A DNA stretch of 64,000 bases from Astragalus membranaceus (GCA_039519185.1 CM076847.1:23185251-23249250); one strand, 5' to 3'; counted from the first letter of the stretch, positions 1 to 12,645 are shown. A program made the numbers and translations. The notes: generated by a model not told the origin, from the sequence alone.

Positions 1-213
1 ACCTTTGCGAGGGACACTATAGCCGTCGCTAATTTTTCCCGCCCAGGCCATTAGCGACGGCCTTGCCGTCGCTATTGCTAAAACTGCCGTTGCTAACGCT
101 TAAAAAATTCGACAGCTCTATGCCCTCGCTAATGCCGTCGCTAATATCAGTTTTTGTGAGGGACATAAAGTCCCTCTCTAATTCCGTCGCTAAAGGCAAC
201 ATTTTTTGTAGTG
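1..213. mobile_element. CACTA (En/Spm-like) transposon, one terminus; rest lies left of the window
   Basis: The last bases before 214 read, on the minus strand, CACTACAAAAAAT, the diagnostic inverted terminus of CACTA elements. Inside it are many copies in both orientations of a TTAGCGACGG motif (for example near 24, 52, 78, 134, 184), the usual subterminal repeat pattern that CACTA transposase binds. The 3 bases after the terminus (214-216, AAC) would be one half of the 3-bp target duplication; the other half is outside the window. No transposase coding is visible here, so whether the element is autonomous cannot be told. Confidence 0.8.
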
Positions 214-1649
214 AACAAGATCAACCTCCAATTCAGAATTGAAATATTTAAAATTAAGGTTATTACACCACCATACATATGTTGATACTTTGATTATACA
301 AATATGTACATATTTCTACTTGTGCAGGGTCTGGGTAGGCTCTTCAAATGCCTCTGTAATCCAGCATTTGATGTGGATGACGACGAGATAGTTTACAAAA
401 GCAAATGACCCATATATACAAAAGGAATATGAAACAAAAATTCAACCCTTGTTGATATTTCGTGAGATAATATACTGAAAGAGCTTGTTTGATACCCTCT
501 GAACATAGTTTTGGGAAGACAATGGTGCAAGCCATTAATATTTTCTTGTTTGTTGTAAGTACATTCTTAATTGTCATCAAGTTACACAAGGCATAACACT
601 TGATCAACAGCCAATATCCACAACTCGTTTTCTTTCTTTTCTTTTTGACCGTTACGGAATGACAAGTTATGAAATTTTACTTCAAAAGTAAGAATGACAA
701 ACATTGGGTTCAGTTTACTGTAAAAGCAATTTCTGTTCGCAATTTTTTTAAATATACTCGTTTTAAGTTGCTAACAAAAAGATGAAAAGAAACTCTGATA
801 GTGAAAAATTTTAATAGAGAATGTGTTTCTAGAAACAATTAAAATAACTTTTTTGCTTTCAAAAATTTTGAAAATGGTGAATCTATTATCTATGACTTAC
901 TACTAGTAGAAATATAAGTAATAATGAAAACAAGAAAAAAATATGAAAAATAATTTACCATAATATGAGAAATTTCCACAAAAAAATAATGTACAACGAA
1001 ATAATGTACATCAACTACTATCAATAATGTACAACGAAATAACTGAGCCTTAAATTCTTGTCACCCTTCATCTACATCAACTACTATCAATAATGTACAA
1101 CGAAATAATTTACCATCATATGAGAAATTTCCACAAATTCGAAAAAGAAAAATTTTAACAATAAAACAAAATGAAATATATTAGTTATTTAAATATTATG
1201 GTGACAGTTTTATGGAATGAGTTCTAGTCTTTTTGTGAGATACCACGGCTTACAATATTCTTACCCTCTTGTTTTCAATAGCAATAATATGATTTGTTAG
1301 TATATATTTGTTGACCAGCATGAGTTTGTCCGAGCTGTGACTGGGTTCAAAACTCACTTCAAGATCTCGAGTCAATTCAATATGCAATCAAAAGGTGAGA
1401 GTTAAAGGGAGAGTGAAATCACATGGGGACAGCATATTTTTACATGTTAGTAGAATGGTAGAGGATAGTCAAATTTCTGTCATTTGATAGTTTGACGACC
1501 CAGTTAACCAAGAGGACTACACAATTAACCATATTTTTACACAAAGTTAACCAGCTCACATAATTTTGAACTTTTTATTTCTAAAAAAAAAAAAATACAA
1601 TTGGTACATGTACGAGACCGTATGTTCATAATACAATCTCTATATGTGA
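214..1649. other. A+T-rich spacer with a short direct duplication
   Basis: No gene is supported. A stretch ending in the words gagaaatttccacaa occurs at about 951-980 and again at 1107-1136. A second word (catcaactactatcaa, followed by taatgtacaacg) occurs at 1009-1041 and 1075-1107. This indicates a local, partly nested direct duplication of roughly 150 bp. Short ORFs here show no recognisable domain. Confidence 0.5.
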
Positions 1650-1665
1650 TTTTATAGTGAAAAAA

Positions 1666-1831
1666 ACTTTGGCCTTGTTCTATAGGTGTGGTTGGTGTTT
1701 TTTCCAATGGCACCATGCCATTGTTATTAATATTATTCATTATTTTTTAGTTATTTTTTAAAAATTCATCTACATGTCATGATGTAATTGGAAAAATAGC
1801 ACCAACCACACCTATAGAACAACACCTAAGT
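1666..1831. mobile_element. Short foldback MITE (about 166 bp)
   Basis: Two arms of about 40 bp are near-perfect inverted copies: 1666-1706 (ACTTTGGCCTTGTTC, then TATAGGTGTGGTTGGTG) and 1791-1831. Both are flanked by the 12-base word TTTTATAGTGAA (1650-1661 and 1837-1848), which could be an old target duplication, although it is separated from the arms by 4-5 bases. There is no coding capacity. The superfamily is not certain. Confidence 0.6.
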
Positions 1832-1848
1832 TGTCTTTTTATAGTGAA

Positions 1849-2221
1849 TTGGCCAATGATAATATATCTAACGATTCATAGTTAAATAACAACTTTTATA
1901 TATATATATATATTTCGTGGATTTTTCATGTGTATAATAATACATACGCTTATGTTAAAAACTATTCAAGACTGACATAGAGTGGGCTAGATTATACATG
2001 AAGGGTAAATGAGAAATAAAGTAGGATACATGAGTGATGGACAAGATAAGGAAGGGGGAATAACAGTTTACAATCATTGGTTTAGAACAAAAGGACAAAG
2101 TTGAAGCACCATCAAAGTTTGACACAACAGCTTTATTATTGTTATAGATACATTGGGATGTGTCTACAAAGCAACCAGAATCAACTGCGTGATTCCATTC
2201 CATTCCACAACTCAACTGTTA
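1849..2221. other. 3' flank of the ACR3-like gene
   Basis: A+T-rich with a short TA run near 1898-1912. It probably contains the 3' UTR of the minus-strand gene that ends at 2222. I cannot fix a polyadenylation site. Confidence 0.4.
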
Positions 2222-5200
2222 TTAAGTCAAGAACCTTTCCAACAAGTTCCCAAAGAAGAAGCTAATTTTAGCCCATCCTCGAGTTTCTGGTGCTTTGGCA
2301 TTTGCTGGTATCTTCTTCACATTAACCATAACAGTCTGTCCAATTTCTCTACGCAGTGCTTCAATGATCTTCATGTCCACAGGGTTTCCATATGCATCTC
2401 TCACATAAAAGACATTTAGTCCTTTTTCCCCAATGGTTGATACACCTGCCCTACAAACAGTCAAGCCATTCTCTCGTAGAATCCTAGTCACTTCAGACAG
2501 CAAGCCCACTCTATCCTTTGCACACAGCTCAAGGCTCACACCCTGTGTCCATCATCCAGAGGATCAATGGTAACAACATATTTCATCTTCTGTGTCTCTT
2601 TATTATTAATTAATTAATTAACTAATTAATTAATTATTGGCTAAACTATACCTTTGGTCTCTTATCGTTATTTTAGTTTTCATTTTGGTCCCACTATTAT
2701 TTTTTCAAATTGGTCCCTTATTTTGGTAAATAATAGCAACGTGGTCCTTTTTGTTTAAATTGTTGCAAGAATGACACAACTTTTGCATAGTAAGGGACCA
2801 CATTGCAACAAGAAATAGGCCTATTTTGGAATAACTTCTACAAAATAAAGGACCATTTAAAAAAAAACAAAAAAGAGAGACAACATTGCTATAAGTTTGC
2901 AACATAAGGGATCATTTCAGAACAAAATAAAAGAGAGACCAAATTGAAATTTAAAACAAAAAAAAAGGGACCAATGTTATATTTTAGCCTTAATTAATTC
3001 ATTGTATGAGGATATTAATGTCGAATAAGGAAGATGATGATATGCTGATCCAGCATATGACTGCTAGTGACATCCAATTGTTACATTATTTAAACACCCT
3101 TATTGTACTGAACTTTTCCTTTACTTGTTATTTCTTTTAGATTTTAAGCTTAAAGGGATTCAGATGATATTACGTGGAGCACTTAAGCTCTATTGAAGAC
3201 AAAAGACCATCACTGTCTTCATCAGTGGATATGATGGTCAGAGTGGAACTTATCCCCATGTATACCGTTCGCAACAATACAAGTAGATAGCTGCATGTGC
3301 AAAATGTATTAATTTCGTCAAACTCAGAAGACTTTCTGCTGAAGAATCACATATGAATGGAAAGAAAGGGGAAGAAAATGAGCAGAAAAGAAAACTTGAT
3401 AGGTGACTTGAGAAGAACACATGAAGCTAGGGTGATGAGAAAATTAAGTCACTAAACCAAGATCCTTAATAGAGCATCAAAAGACTTACTTAGATTTGAG
3501 AACAACAAATTCATCTGCCTTCCATTTTTAGTAGGAGTTAAAGCAAATCATTTTTAAACTGCAAATTACCTCGCTTACTCTTCTTTGAATAGCTGCTTCA
3601 ATGCATTTCATTACCCTTTCTTTCTCCCCTTCCGTATCAAGTGTGCATCCATCCACGTGCCGAATGAAGTATTCCTAAAATGACCACATAAAAAACTTAG
3701 AGCCTGTTTGATTCCCTTCTTAACATCTGTTTTTAGGTTAACTTGTTTACTGTAAACTGTTTAACAAAACTGTTTCTTATTTTCTTGTTTTTAAAACTAA
3801 AAAATCAAATAGATAATGCTTATTTTAAAAACCATTTTCCAGAACTATTTTATGAAACAATTTTTAAAAATTAAAACACCAAAACATAATAAACCAAACT
3901 TAGTCCACAACTCTCAATTTCATCTTTTTATTTAAAATTTTGCCAATTAATACCATATCTAATTTTTCAACTAGAGCTCTTGTTACACCCTACTTGATAA
4001 AACTGTGTGATTAAGCATTTTCAGGCATTCAAGGATTTAATCCGTTAAACTAAATGAAAAGAAAAGATGCATTTTTCAACAATATCAGAAAAACGACCAC
4101 TCAATTTTTTCCTTCACCAGGCCTCTAGAAGCCACAAACTCTCAACAAACAATTCCATGTTTCCTATTTTTCAGAAGGTCCAGAAAAATTTCTTGCAAAC
4201 CACTACACCTTCAAAATTTGGGATAGCAGACCCAATCAAAAAAATTGATGATAAGGAATAAACTGTGTCGGTATAAGTAAATATATTCAATACAGAATGG
4301 TGTTATTGATGTATACCTGCGATGCATAAGGCCCTTCGGATGAGATTGATGCATGGAAAACAACATATTGCATGTCGGTGAGAGTGCAAACAATGTCAAA
4401 CATCAATTTTGCCCGATCTTTGCATTTCACACTAACAACTGAGTACCCTTTTTCCTCACAACGTTCTATTTCAATATTTGGCCTGAAAGAGGGAGGTGAG
4501 TCAACATCTGTTGTGGTTACTCCAGCACTTTCATAATCCCTATCAGCAAACAACATTTGGTGGAGCCGCCTGTCCATGTGGGTGAAACCCATGGAGAAGC
4601 TTGTCCGAGCTACTTTCTCATCATCCTCACATCCTCTTAGGATGTGGTTGAGTTGCTCCTCCATAATAGACAACCTTTTTGAGTCATCTGTAGCTTGGTT
4701 TTTAGCATCATTGACATAAAGGACACATGCTATTCGCCTGTTATGAGTCCAAACTTCAGCTGCAATCACATTGAATTGGAGGCTGGCAAGGACAGCTGAT
4801 ATCTCAGACAACAGCCCTGGTCGGTCCTTACCAATAAGCTCAATCGCTGTATGATCACCAACAGAGTGAACACCAACCCTTTTGCCTGACCAACTCCTCC
4901 CCCCTTCGGTGCTCTTTCCTTTTGGTCCTAGAGCCTATTGTAATGTTCATAAGTACTTCTTAGTATTTCATGTGTGTAGTTCAATACTGCTATATATAAT
5001 TACAGAAAAAATATTTGGACACCCAAATTTCCAACACCTGTGCGACAGTTGGTTAACGCAGTTCAAGATTGTGGTTTCAGTTTAATAGGTGGTTAATAAG
5101 AGGGTAACTATAAACTAAAGTGATTAACAAAGAATTTGAATGTTGTTAACCATGATTTTCATGTATTCAACTAAATGTAGATTTGGAATCACCTTCAAAT

Positions 5201-7782
5201 TCGTGGTTAATTCAGTTCAATTCGTAATGAGTTACCCACTTAATAACCATCTACTAAACTGAATTAACCATGATTTTAAACTTCGTTAACCAGGTGCCGC
5301 AGGTGTTGGAAACTTTGGTGTACAAATAACAGAACTCTAATTATTTAACTTTTTGAAACTGAGTTTTATTACATTAATAGAATATGTTTATTACATTAAA
5401 TATTTAGACACTGGCGTGAACTCGATCAATTCTTTTTTCTAGATTTACAAGCACTATCACTAAGGGATTTTCTAACGAGTTTGAATTTTCCTATGAGTTT
5501 ATAATTTCTCTCACAGTTTGGAAGTTCATTAGACACTCAAAAAGAGAGATGGGTCATATCTGATTTCGAATATGGTCAAAATATTTAGATTTGGGTTTTT
5601 ACTCCTATTGTTAAAGGGATTGCTTTTTGCTAGTTCTTAACAGTTTGTACTGAGTTAGTTACATGTTTTTCTACAGTCTATAGATACAGTGGTATCACTT
5701 CGTTTCTTGATTTTTATTACTTGTTTGTTTCTCACAAAGTTTGGAGGTAAAGCTTAATATTCAAACAATCTTCCATTAAAATAACTGTTAAAATTGTTAG
5801 CTTTTTATTAAATCAATGATTTGAAACCTTATACATGAAGGTTAGAATGCTATCGTAACTTACAACAAACAACTGTAAAACAGATATAGAGGAGAAAGAA
5901 GATATATACCTTTTCAATGAAGTCAATTATTTTTCTGTCTGTTATCTTCTTTCCTTGCTGATCCGTTACATGAAACACTGTTTATTCCATTAGCTAAACA
6001 TGTTAGCCACAATTTTGAATAGGGAATGTTCCAGTACATCTCTAAGCATGAAATGTGTCCATTGTGTGCAAGGTTTTAAATTGTGGTAATGGTCGTGCTT
6101 ATAGTTAAGTTATGATCCTTCATATTCAAGACAAATGCGGCTAATGCAGCTGTAAATGCAGTTACAATTCGATCACAGAGATTTCAAAAAACTCATGTTG
6201 TGACTGCTGTGACCACAATGCAGCCGCAAACCACAAATTTAAAACCTTAGTTGTGGGAGTGATAGAAGAATATAGAAAAGGGTTTGACTATAAAATTATC
6301 TCAAATTCACTTCCAAGATAATGCCAGCATTGGTATCTCTGTGAGAACTAAAAGTGTTATGTTTTCTGTACAAAAGTACTTCATCAATGAAACAAATAAA
6401 TTTCCATCTTGGTGACATAAAGATACAGAGACACAGAAATACTTCATGGACAAATAATTGCATATGAGGTAAGAGTAAGACTAAAATAAGAAATAATGAA
6501 GAGCATGTCTAAATTGATGGACGGATATAAACTTTAGGGACTATTTGATAGGTTCTCATAGTTTAGAGACTAAATTGAGGGTTTACTCTTACCATCTTTC
6601 AAGTAACCTAATAACAAGCACGAAAAGGACACATTTGTGTTATATCAATGGATGCATTACCGGTTCAATTTCAATTCAATCGCAAACATACCATCCATAA
6701 ACCATCCACCATCAGAAGATATGTAAGCTTTGGTAATTATGAAGTCAAGATCTGTCAGAATTTGCACGACTTCCAGCAGAATTCCAGGTTTGTTGACACT
6801 ATCAATCTGCATTATTTTAAAAAAGAATCCATTAGATATTGCATGGCCACTTTGAGTAGCCAAATGTTTTGCATAATTTACTAGGAATGAAAATATTATG
6901 TATCAATTTATCAATTCACTGATTGAGGTTTTAACAGAGTTCAGTCTGCTCAACAAGCTTTTTTTTGGTTCAAATTTGGAACTACCTCTTAGTATGAAGT
7001 TTCAGAGTAGAACGAGGAAGAAAATAGTTTCTGCAAATGCAGATTGATGATAGGCAATCGAGAAAGTGGTATCAGAATTTTAAATTCAATGAGATTAGGT
7101 TAAAAAGGAAAAGGTTAGTTTTTTGGGGTCTTCACAAAGCCAGAGGGTGAAAGTGACTTTAAAATACACAATGGTTTCCTAATATCCTCTGTGGCCAAAT
7201 CAAGACTGACAATGAGGCCATGAAAAACATGACAATTAACTATTTTGAGAAACTATACCTTGATCAGTGTACAATCAATGCAACTATCATTGTCCATAGA
7301 GACCCTGCGAAGTGGAAACAGAGTTCACCATAAACGAGTCACTTCTTTTGGGTATTAGAAATTCCCACCGTAAACCCCAATTCCACAAGGAGTTTAACCT
7401 CTGACACCACTAGGGATTGAACTCATGACATCAACCTTATAACAAGGACAAGTTAAGAACCAAAACAAGCTTTTAATTTTATGATGTACTGTTCTTTCTC
7501 TTTTTGATTTTTAAGACAATGTTAAAAGAGTTAATTAAGTAAAATTGGAAAAATATGATAATTTACATATTGATAATGCCAACATTATCAATAGTCATAT
7601 TGTTGCTCAACAACACTTTTTTCTTTCAGTGCTTTTTTTAGAGTTTATATAATTTGCAAGTCATTGTAAAAGAAAACAAAAATTGTATTTCAAAGGAAGA
7701 TAACAGTGAACCTTGGAGGGTTGATTCTATTGCTGAAGTTCTCATACTCCGGATCAAAATATGGCCAACAAACATTTGCCAT
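2222..7782 (-). CDS. ACR3: ACT domain repeat protein, ACR3-like; 7 coding exons, 447 aa
   Basis: Exons on the minus strand: 7782-7712, 7304-7259, 6806-6692, 5977-5910, 4934-4317, 3674-3570, 2542-2222. All junctions are GT/AG, phases agree, and the sum is 1344 nt (447 codons plus TAA). The protein starts MANVCWPYFDPEYEN and ends GWAKISFFFGNLLERFLT, both close to Arabidopsis ACR3. Four ACT domains lie at about residues 36-115, 125-205, 255-330 and 342-420; the second and fourth carry DRPGLLSE/DRVGLLSE, and the third the related DRAKLMFD, ligand-loop motifs of the ACR (GlnD-related) family. ACR proteins are thought to sense amino acids or similar small ligands; no enzyme activity is established. 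The start ATG at 7782 is the first that gives the conserved N-terminus. The gene is intact, the only such host gene in the window, and has MITEs in introns 4 and 6. ACR4 is a less good match at both ends. Confidence 0.93.
2639..2989. mobile_element. MULE-type foldback MITE in intron 6 of the ACR3-like gene
   Basis: The ends are inverted: GGCTAAACTATACCTTTGG at 2639 and its diverged complement at 2989. Much of the 351 bp folds back on itself (repeated ggtccctta/taagggacc). The flanking 9-mers TTAATTATT and TTAATTAAT differ at one base, which fits a MULE-type 9-bp target duplication. It lies inside an intron (2543-3569) and leaves the splice sites untouched. Confidence 0.6.
5013..5326. mobile_element. 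MITE with about 50-bp inverted ends in intron 4 of the ACR3-like gene
   Basis: The left end (TTGGACACCCAAATTTCCAA near 5014, then CACCTGTGCGAC and TGGTTAACG) is inverted at the right end (5275-5326), with about 80% identity by eye. The intervening sequence is non-coding and also partly self-complementary (GGTTAAT words). No clear target duplication was found, so the superfamily is left open. Confidence 0.6.
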
Positions 7783-8089
7783 TCAATCACCAGCTCCAGC
7801 CAACAAATTGCGTAGTTTTCCCTTTATGAATGTTAAAAAATTTAGTTAGAAGGGGAAACATAACCATTGCTTTTTTTATCCTAATCTGCAGATTCCAAGC
7901 TGCATTACTGGGGAAGATGCAACAAGCACATAAAGAAAAAAGTATAAAAAAACAATATTTATCTGGAGCAAACAGAATAGCAAAGGAAACAGTGGAGAAG
8001 TCAAATCAGGTCACTTGGTCCAGTTCATCAGACCAAATTACAAAATCAGACAGGGCCAACCCATAAACTTATTGAGCCATGTATCTTCG
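7783..8089. other. Immediate upstream region of the ACR3-like gene
   Basis: This should contain the 5' UTR and core promoter of the minus-strand gene starting at 7782. No convincing TATA box or leader intron could be fixed. The next upstream kilobase is probably a transposon, so the promoter may be short or rearranged. Confidence 0.35.
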
Positions 8090-9095
8090 TGTAGTTAGTA
8101 TCGTATGTATCGTACGATACGTCGCGCGATACCATACGAAACTTGGGTCAAACGATGAAAATCGCATGGCATATCGTTTTGGGTCATGAATCGTGGACGG
8201 TATCGTTAGAATCGCTCAAGAATCGTTCGAATCGCGATTCATGGTTGTCTCGCACGATTATGTAACATTTTGCAACTGGGTCGGGTCTCGCGATCCGTTT
8301 CTGGAAAACTCAGAAAATTTAGGGTTTCTGTACGAAATTTCAGCCAAAACGACGCGTGATGGAGAAGATGAATGGAAACATTGCGTTTAGTGAGTAGCAG
8401 AGTAAGTGAAACAGTGCGTTTTGGGTGCAGCAGTGTAAACGGAAAACGCTGCGTTTCAGTTCTGTGCGTGATGTTTCAATTCTGTTTGAAACAGGGAGGG
8501 GCAGGCAGTTTTGACTTTTTATAATTTAAAACACTTAAAACCCCTAATCTCTTATTTTATTTCATTCAGAATTCAGAATCAACACTTCTTAAACGTTGGA
8601 GCGAAGCTTCCTCTCCACTTCTTCTCCAATCGTCTTCTTCTCTTCTCTCATCAGGTTATTTTTTCTCTTCTTCTTTTCTTGTTTTCTTTATGCTGTATGT
8701 TTCTTCTATTTATAAAATAGAAAGAAGTCATAGACGGACCTCATTCTTTTCTTAGATAAAGCCCTATTTTTTCTTTTCTTCTCTCCAATCCACTACTCTG
8801 ATTTGGTGCTTCACAGTTCTCTCCTATAAATTTTACACTTTAAAACATAAAGTTGACAATATATTTCAGTATTGTGGTTGAAGAGTACATCATAGTTAGA
8901 TGATTTTTTTTGGGGTTGAATTAAACACTTGTTATGTTTATTTATGACTTGAATTATTTTGAACTTCATGTTTTTTTGCTAATGCTACTTGGATTTACTC
9001 AAAAATGTTATATATATTTTTGTTCATGTATCTTACGATACGCGATTCAGTTTATGGGCCTAACGATACACGATACGTATCTCGATTTGATAACC
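8090..9095. mobile_element. Probable hAT-like non-autonomous element rich in cgatacg palindromes
   Basis: Both borders carry overlapping palindromic words: TATCGTACGATACG with GTATCGTATGTATCG near 8097-8120, and CTTACGATACGCG plus CGATACACGATACGTATC near 9030-9082, in inverted arrangement. Such clusters of a short palindrome at both ends are typical of subterminal transposase sites. In between, about 8560-8660 looks like a CT-rich transcript leader ending in a CAG|GTTATT-like junction, but no long ORF follows. Exact ends and target duplication were not identified. Confidence 0.4.
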
Positions 9096-9814
9096 ATATT
9101 CTTGTGGCCGCGGGACCTAAAAACATCAACCTGGATCGGGCCAGGCAGGGCCAAGCCCAAGTTTTAAACAAGTAAAATAGATAAGTTTTCTCAAAAAAAT
9201 GTAAAAAAAAAAGGAGCCCAACCCAGCCTAGCGAGCCAACCGGGAAGAGCCCAATTGGCCCAGTTATTTTCGGAGCCATAATTGACGGCTCTAACGTTGG
9301 GTTATTAGAATATTTCCTTAACTTAATTGCTTTACCATATGATTGGTTGAAATAAGGTTTCAAATTGGAGTGTAACCATAACATAACCAAAAGATTATCT
9401 TTATCCTTTCAATGACTGTGACAAAGGCAACGGAAGCCATGTGGTTGAACATGCATGCCTTCAAAAATAACTGGTTAATATCAATGGAATGGAATAGTTT
9501 ATCCCAATCCAGTAAACCTTGCTCAATTGACACTCACTGTAAAGTTGTTAGCAGCATTATTCTAGATACGTATTCACATAACAGCAAATTAATATAAATG
9601 TTCTTCGAATCATGTCTAAGTCGAGCTAAAAGTTTATGTCATTGGTATTCAGAACAAATAGCCCTCAATTCAAATATCTATTTTCCACAAATTCACCATT
9701 CTTAGTGATTACAATTTAGTTAGCCTCCAGAACAATTTCAGAATTCTACATTGTTACTTGTAGGATAAAGTTAGGCGAATTCTCCAGACCGCATCATCAT
9801 CAGAATCGTTAGAT
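9096..9814. other. Spacer, no gene seen
   Basis: Non-coding by eye. A GC-richer stretch with GGGCC/GGCCC words at 9110-9290 looks like decayed repeat sequence, and the ORFs over it have no recognisable domain. Confidence 0.4.
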
Positions 9815-9815
9815 A

Positions 9816-9900
<85 letters not shown>

Positions 9901-9902
9901 TT
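9815..9902. repeat. (TTA)n microsatellite, about 28 units
   Basis: Uninterrupted TTA/ATT trinucleotide run of nearly 90 bp, likely length-polymorphic. Confidence 0.98.
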
Positions 9903-10389
9903 GCTATTAAACTATTTGTATTGTATTAAAAAAATTGAATTCAAAAATAGTTCCCTTTACAAACCTCTTCATTCCTCTGTTGCTGCGATGCTTGACGTTG
10001 GACGTGATGTAATTCGCCTTCTGAAGACGATGGCTGCGACGTTTTAAATAAGGTTCCATTTTAGGTGTGGCGATGGTTTAGAGTCGGAGGGTGGATGAGA
10101 CGACGGAGAACAGACTGTGGGAACTGTTCTATCGGAGAGCAGAGGATCCGAATAGGGATTCGGAGCTGCAAGCGGATCGTCGCTATCTAAAATCAAAGAT
10201 GAGGAAAGCGACATTGGAGAGATTAGAAGATCCTTAGGGTAGAAGAGCCACTGGAGGGAATTTTCCTTGCGGTTTGAAAATGAAATAGGAAGCCATTGAA
10301 ATCGTTCTTCATAGCTGGGATTCCCAGGGAGAAATGCAGAAAGGTGTCAGGTGGGTGAGTGAGACTGAGTGGATGCTGGAAACAGGAGC
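9903..10389. other. Spacer, no gene seen
   Basis: Moderate GC after 9960. Reading frames are broken and no domain is recognised. Confidence 0.4.
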
Positions 10390-11362
10390 GGATCCTCTGA
10401 AGTTAACGCGGGAACGTGAGAGTAACGTTCCTGCTTCTTATCCGTCAGATTTATCAAGTTGCCTAAAAACACGCCACGTGTAAACCTTATCTCTCTCAAA
10501 AACAATTTCGTTAGAGTTGAAAGCGTGCTCTCCGTTTAACTGCTGCCGCTGCATGCCTCCGTCTCCGTTGTCCTACTGCCGTCGTACAACCCATCTGTCG
10601 TTCTGCCGCCGTTGCACGCCGCATTGATCTGCATCTCTGCTCGCAATATTGGTTGAAGCAAAGGTGACTTCAATCTCTATCTCACTCGGTTAATCTCATC
10701 CTCTCATTTTCATTTTCAAAGAATAATAAAAGGTTAGATTTTTGAAAGCTTCTGTTTCTTGATTCTGCCTTTGAAATTCACTTTACTCAAATTCTAGTAA
10801 AAGAGTATGTGCTTTTCGATTTAGAATCCAAAACCCACCTTTTTTTACTTATAGAGCTGAAGAGAAGTGGCAAGATTAGTTGTTAGAGAAATGTCAGAAA
10901 TGGAAGCAATTCAATAAACAATAACGCAACTTCAATTTTTGCTTAATTGCTTCCTTTGCTTACTGCTATGAGTTCAAGAGTGTATGATTGAGCTAAGTAC
11001 CCAGAACTTTGTTACTTTGAATTTGATGATTCAGTATATTGTGGATTTTTCTGTTTTGCATCACCACTAATAATCACCAATTTGCAAGGTGCCGACGGTG
11101 GTAAAGCGACTGCGGTGGCTCCGACGGTGGTGCGGCGGTGACTGGGCGGAAGCTACAGGGGCGGTAATGGCAGTTGGCGAAAGTGGTAGCAGCGTCTAGA
11201 AACCAACATTTCTTTGGAGTGTATGTTAAATTGTTGGTTTCTACATTTCTTTGGAGTAAATAACCAAAGGGAGAAAACTGACACGTGGCAGTTTGTAGAC
11301 GGCTTGATAAATCCAACGCAGGAACGTTACTCTCACGTTCTCGGGTTAACTTCAGAGGATCC
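10390..11362. mobile_element. Non-autonomous DNA transposon with about 85-95-bp inverted ends
   Basis: The left end 10390-10485 (starting GGATCCTCTGAAGTTAAC) and the right end 11280-11362 are inverted copies, including the words AACGTGAGAGTAACGTTCC, GATTTATCAAG and GCCACGTGT. The interior has a CT/GC-rich stretch (10520-10640) followed by sequence resembling a transcript leader and first intron (10640-10800), and a second GC-rich block at 11085-11205. Long inverted ends with gene-like cargo suggest a MULE/Pack-MULE, but I see no 9-bp target duplication and no identifiable source gene. Confidence 0.65.
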
Positions 11363-11903
11363 CTTCCCTGCCGGAAACTAGTAGTTTGGATTCCCTGGAG
11401 TTATTTTTTAGCGCAATCTCCGCAGTTAGGCAACGTTGACTGTTTTGATCTTGATCGAAGGTGTAGAATTTAAGATCATTTTTGTCTATTGATTTACTCA
11501 ACTTTAGAATGTGCACCATCTAATCTTATTCGGATGATGAGGGAAAAAAATATCTCGGGTTGGCGTGTTCGCGGGTAAGTTGACTATGTAGAATTGCACG
11601 CAGAAAATAGTATATTTATAAAAAAAATAGGTGTCCAATCCATATTTTTATTTTATTTTATTTTAATTTTAAAACTAAAACTGAACCCAACCAAATTAGA
11701 GTGACTTCTCTTTCTCCACACTTTTGTGGAGAAGTAAAATAAGTTGGGGTTACTCAATTTTAAACTCTCTTCTTAATATATAAAAAAAAAATCTCTTCTT
11801 AATTTTCACATGTACAAGTTAATGGAATAGTGTTCTTTTTGCTGTTCTTTTTTTTGTCCCTCAGTCTCTCATCTCTCTTTCTCGCCTTCTAATCGAACCA
11901 TTA
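11363..11903. other. Spacer, no gene seen
   Basis: A+T-rich, low-complexity stretches; no supported coding sequence. Confidence 0.4.
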
Positions 11904-12645
11904 CGGTCTGTTTGGTGGTCAATATAGGACAGAGACATGATATGATATGAAACATGATAGAGATAGGATATGATAAAGAGATGGGGTATGATACAGACAT
12001 GATAACACTATCATATCATGTGTTTGATGTGTAACACCTGATAGGATATCAAACAATATATATTATTCTCTTTTAAAGTACAAATATAACATATGTTATT
12101 CTATTATATATTTTAGATAGGCTAATAAACAATGATATGATATTTATTATATGTTAATGACAAAACTACCCTTGAAACAACTATATTTCATTTGTTGAAA
12201 AGTTAAATTGATTTTCTATTTTTATCCTTTTTTAATAATTTTTTATCACTTGTTTTAATTTTCTAAATCTCAATAGATTTTTTAATTGTAGATTCTACAA
12301 TAAAATTACTCTTATCATAACATCATACATTATTTTCTAAATTACGTATTAATATTTTTAATTTAACATAAAATTTTATTTTTTAATATATATATAATCT
12401 TTTAATAGACTTAATATTTTAAAATATATTTTAGAAGGGTAAATGAATAAATTATTTTTTATCCTATTCCACTAGTTTCTAACCTAGCTCAAACTCATGA
12501 TAAAATTTTAACTAGAGAGATAGGATAGAATAACTCACAAGATTAAGTTATCATATCATGCTAGTTCAACAAACAATAGACTGACATATATGATATGATA
12601 GACTTATCATATCCTGTCTCCTTATCCTGACCACCAAACGGACCC
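11904..12645. mobile_element. PIF/Harbinger-like MITE, 742 bp, with TTA target duplication
   Basis: The inverted termini are CGGTCTGTTTGGTGGTCA at 11904 and, on the minus strand at 12645, GGGTCCGTTTGGTGGTCA. Both ends continue into runs of ATGATATGATATG-type words. The element is flanked by TTA on both sides (11901-11903 and 12646-12648), the target site of PIF/Harbinger elements. The interior is A+T-rich and non-coding, so mobilisation would depend on a transposase supplied elsewhere. Confidence 0.8.

Noticed and set aside
4067..4261. Plus-strand ORF in the ACR3-like region
   Set aside because: Lies in intron 5 of the minus-strand gene (3675-4316) with no domain; a chance ORF.
9052..9390. 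112-codon minus-strand ORF
   Set aside because: Runs over the palindromic border of the cgatacg element and repeat-like GGGCC sequence; no domain, no promoter.
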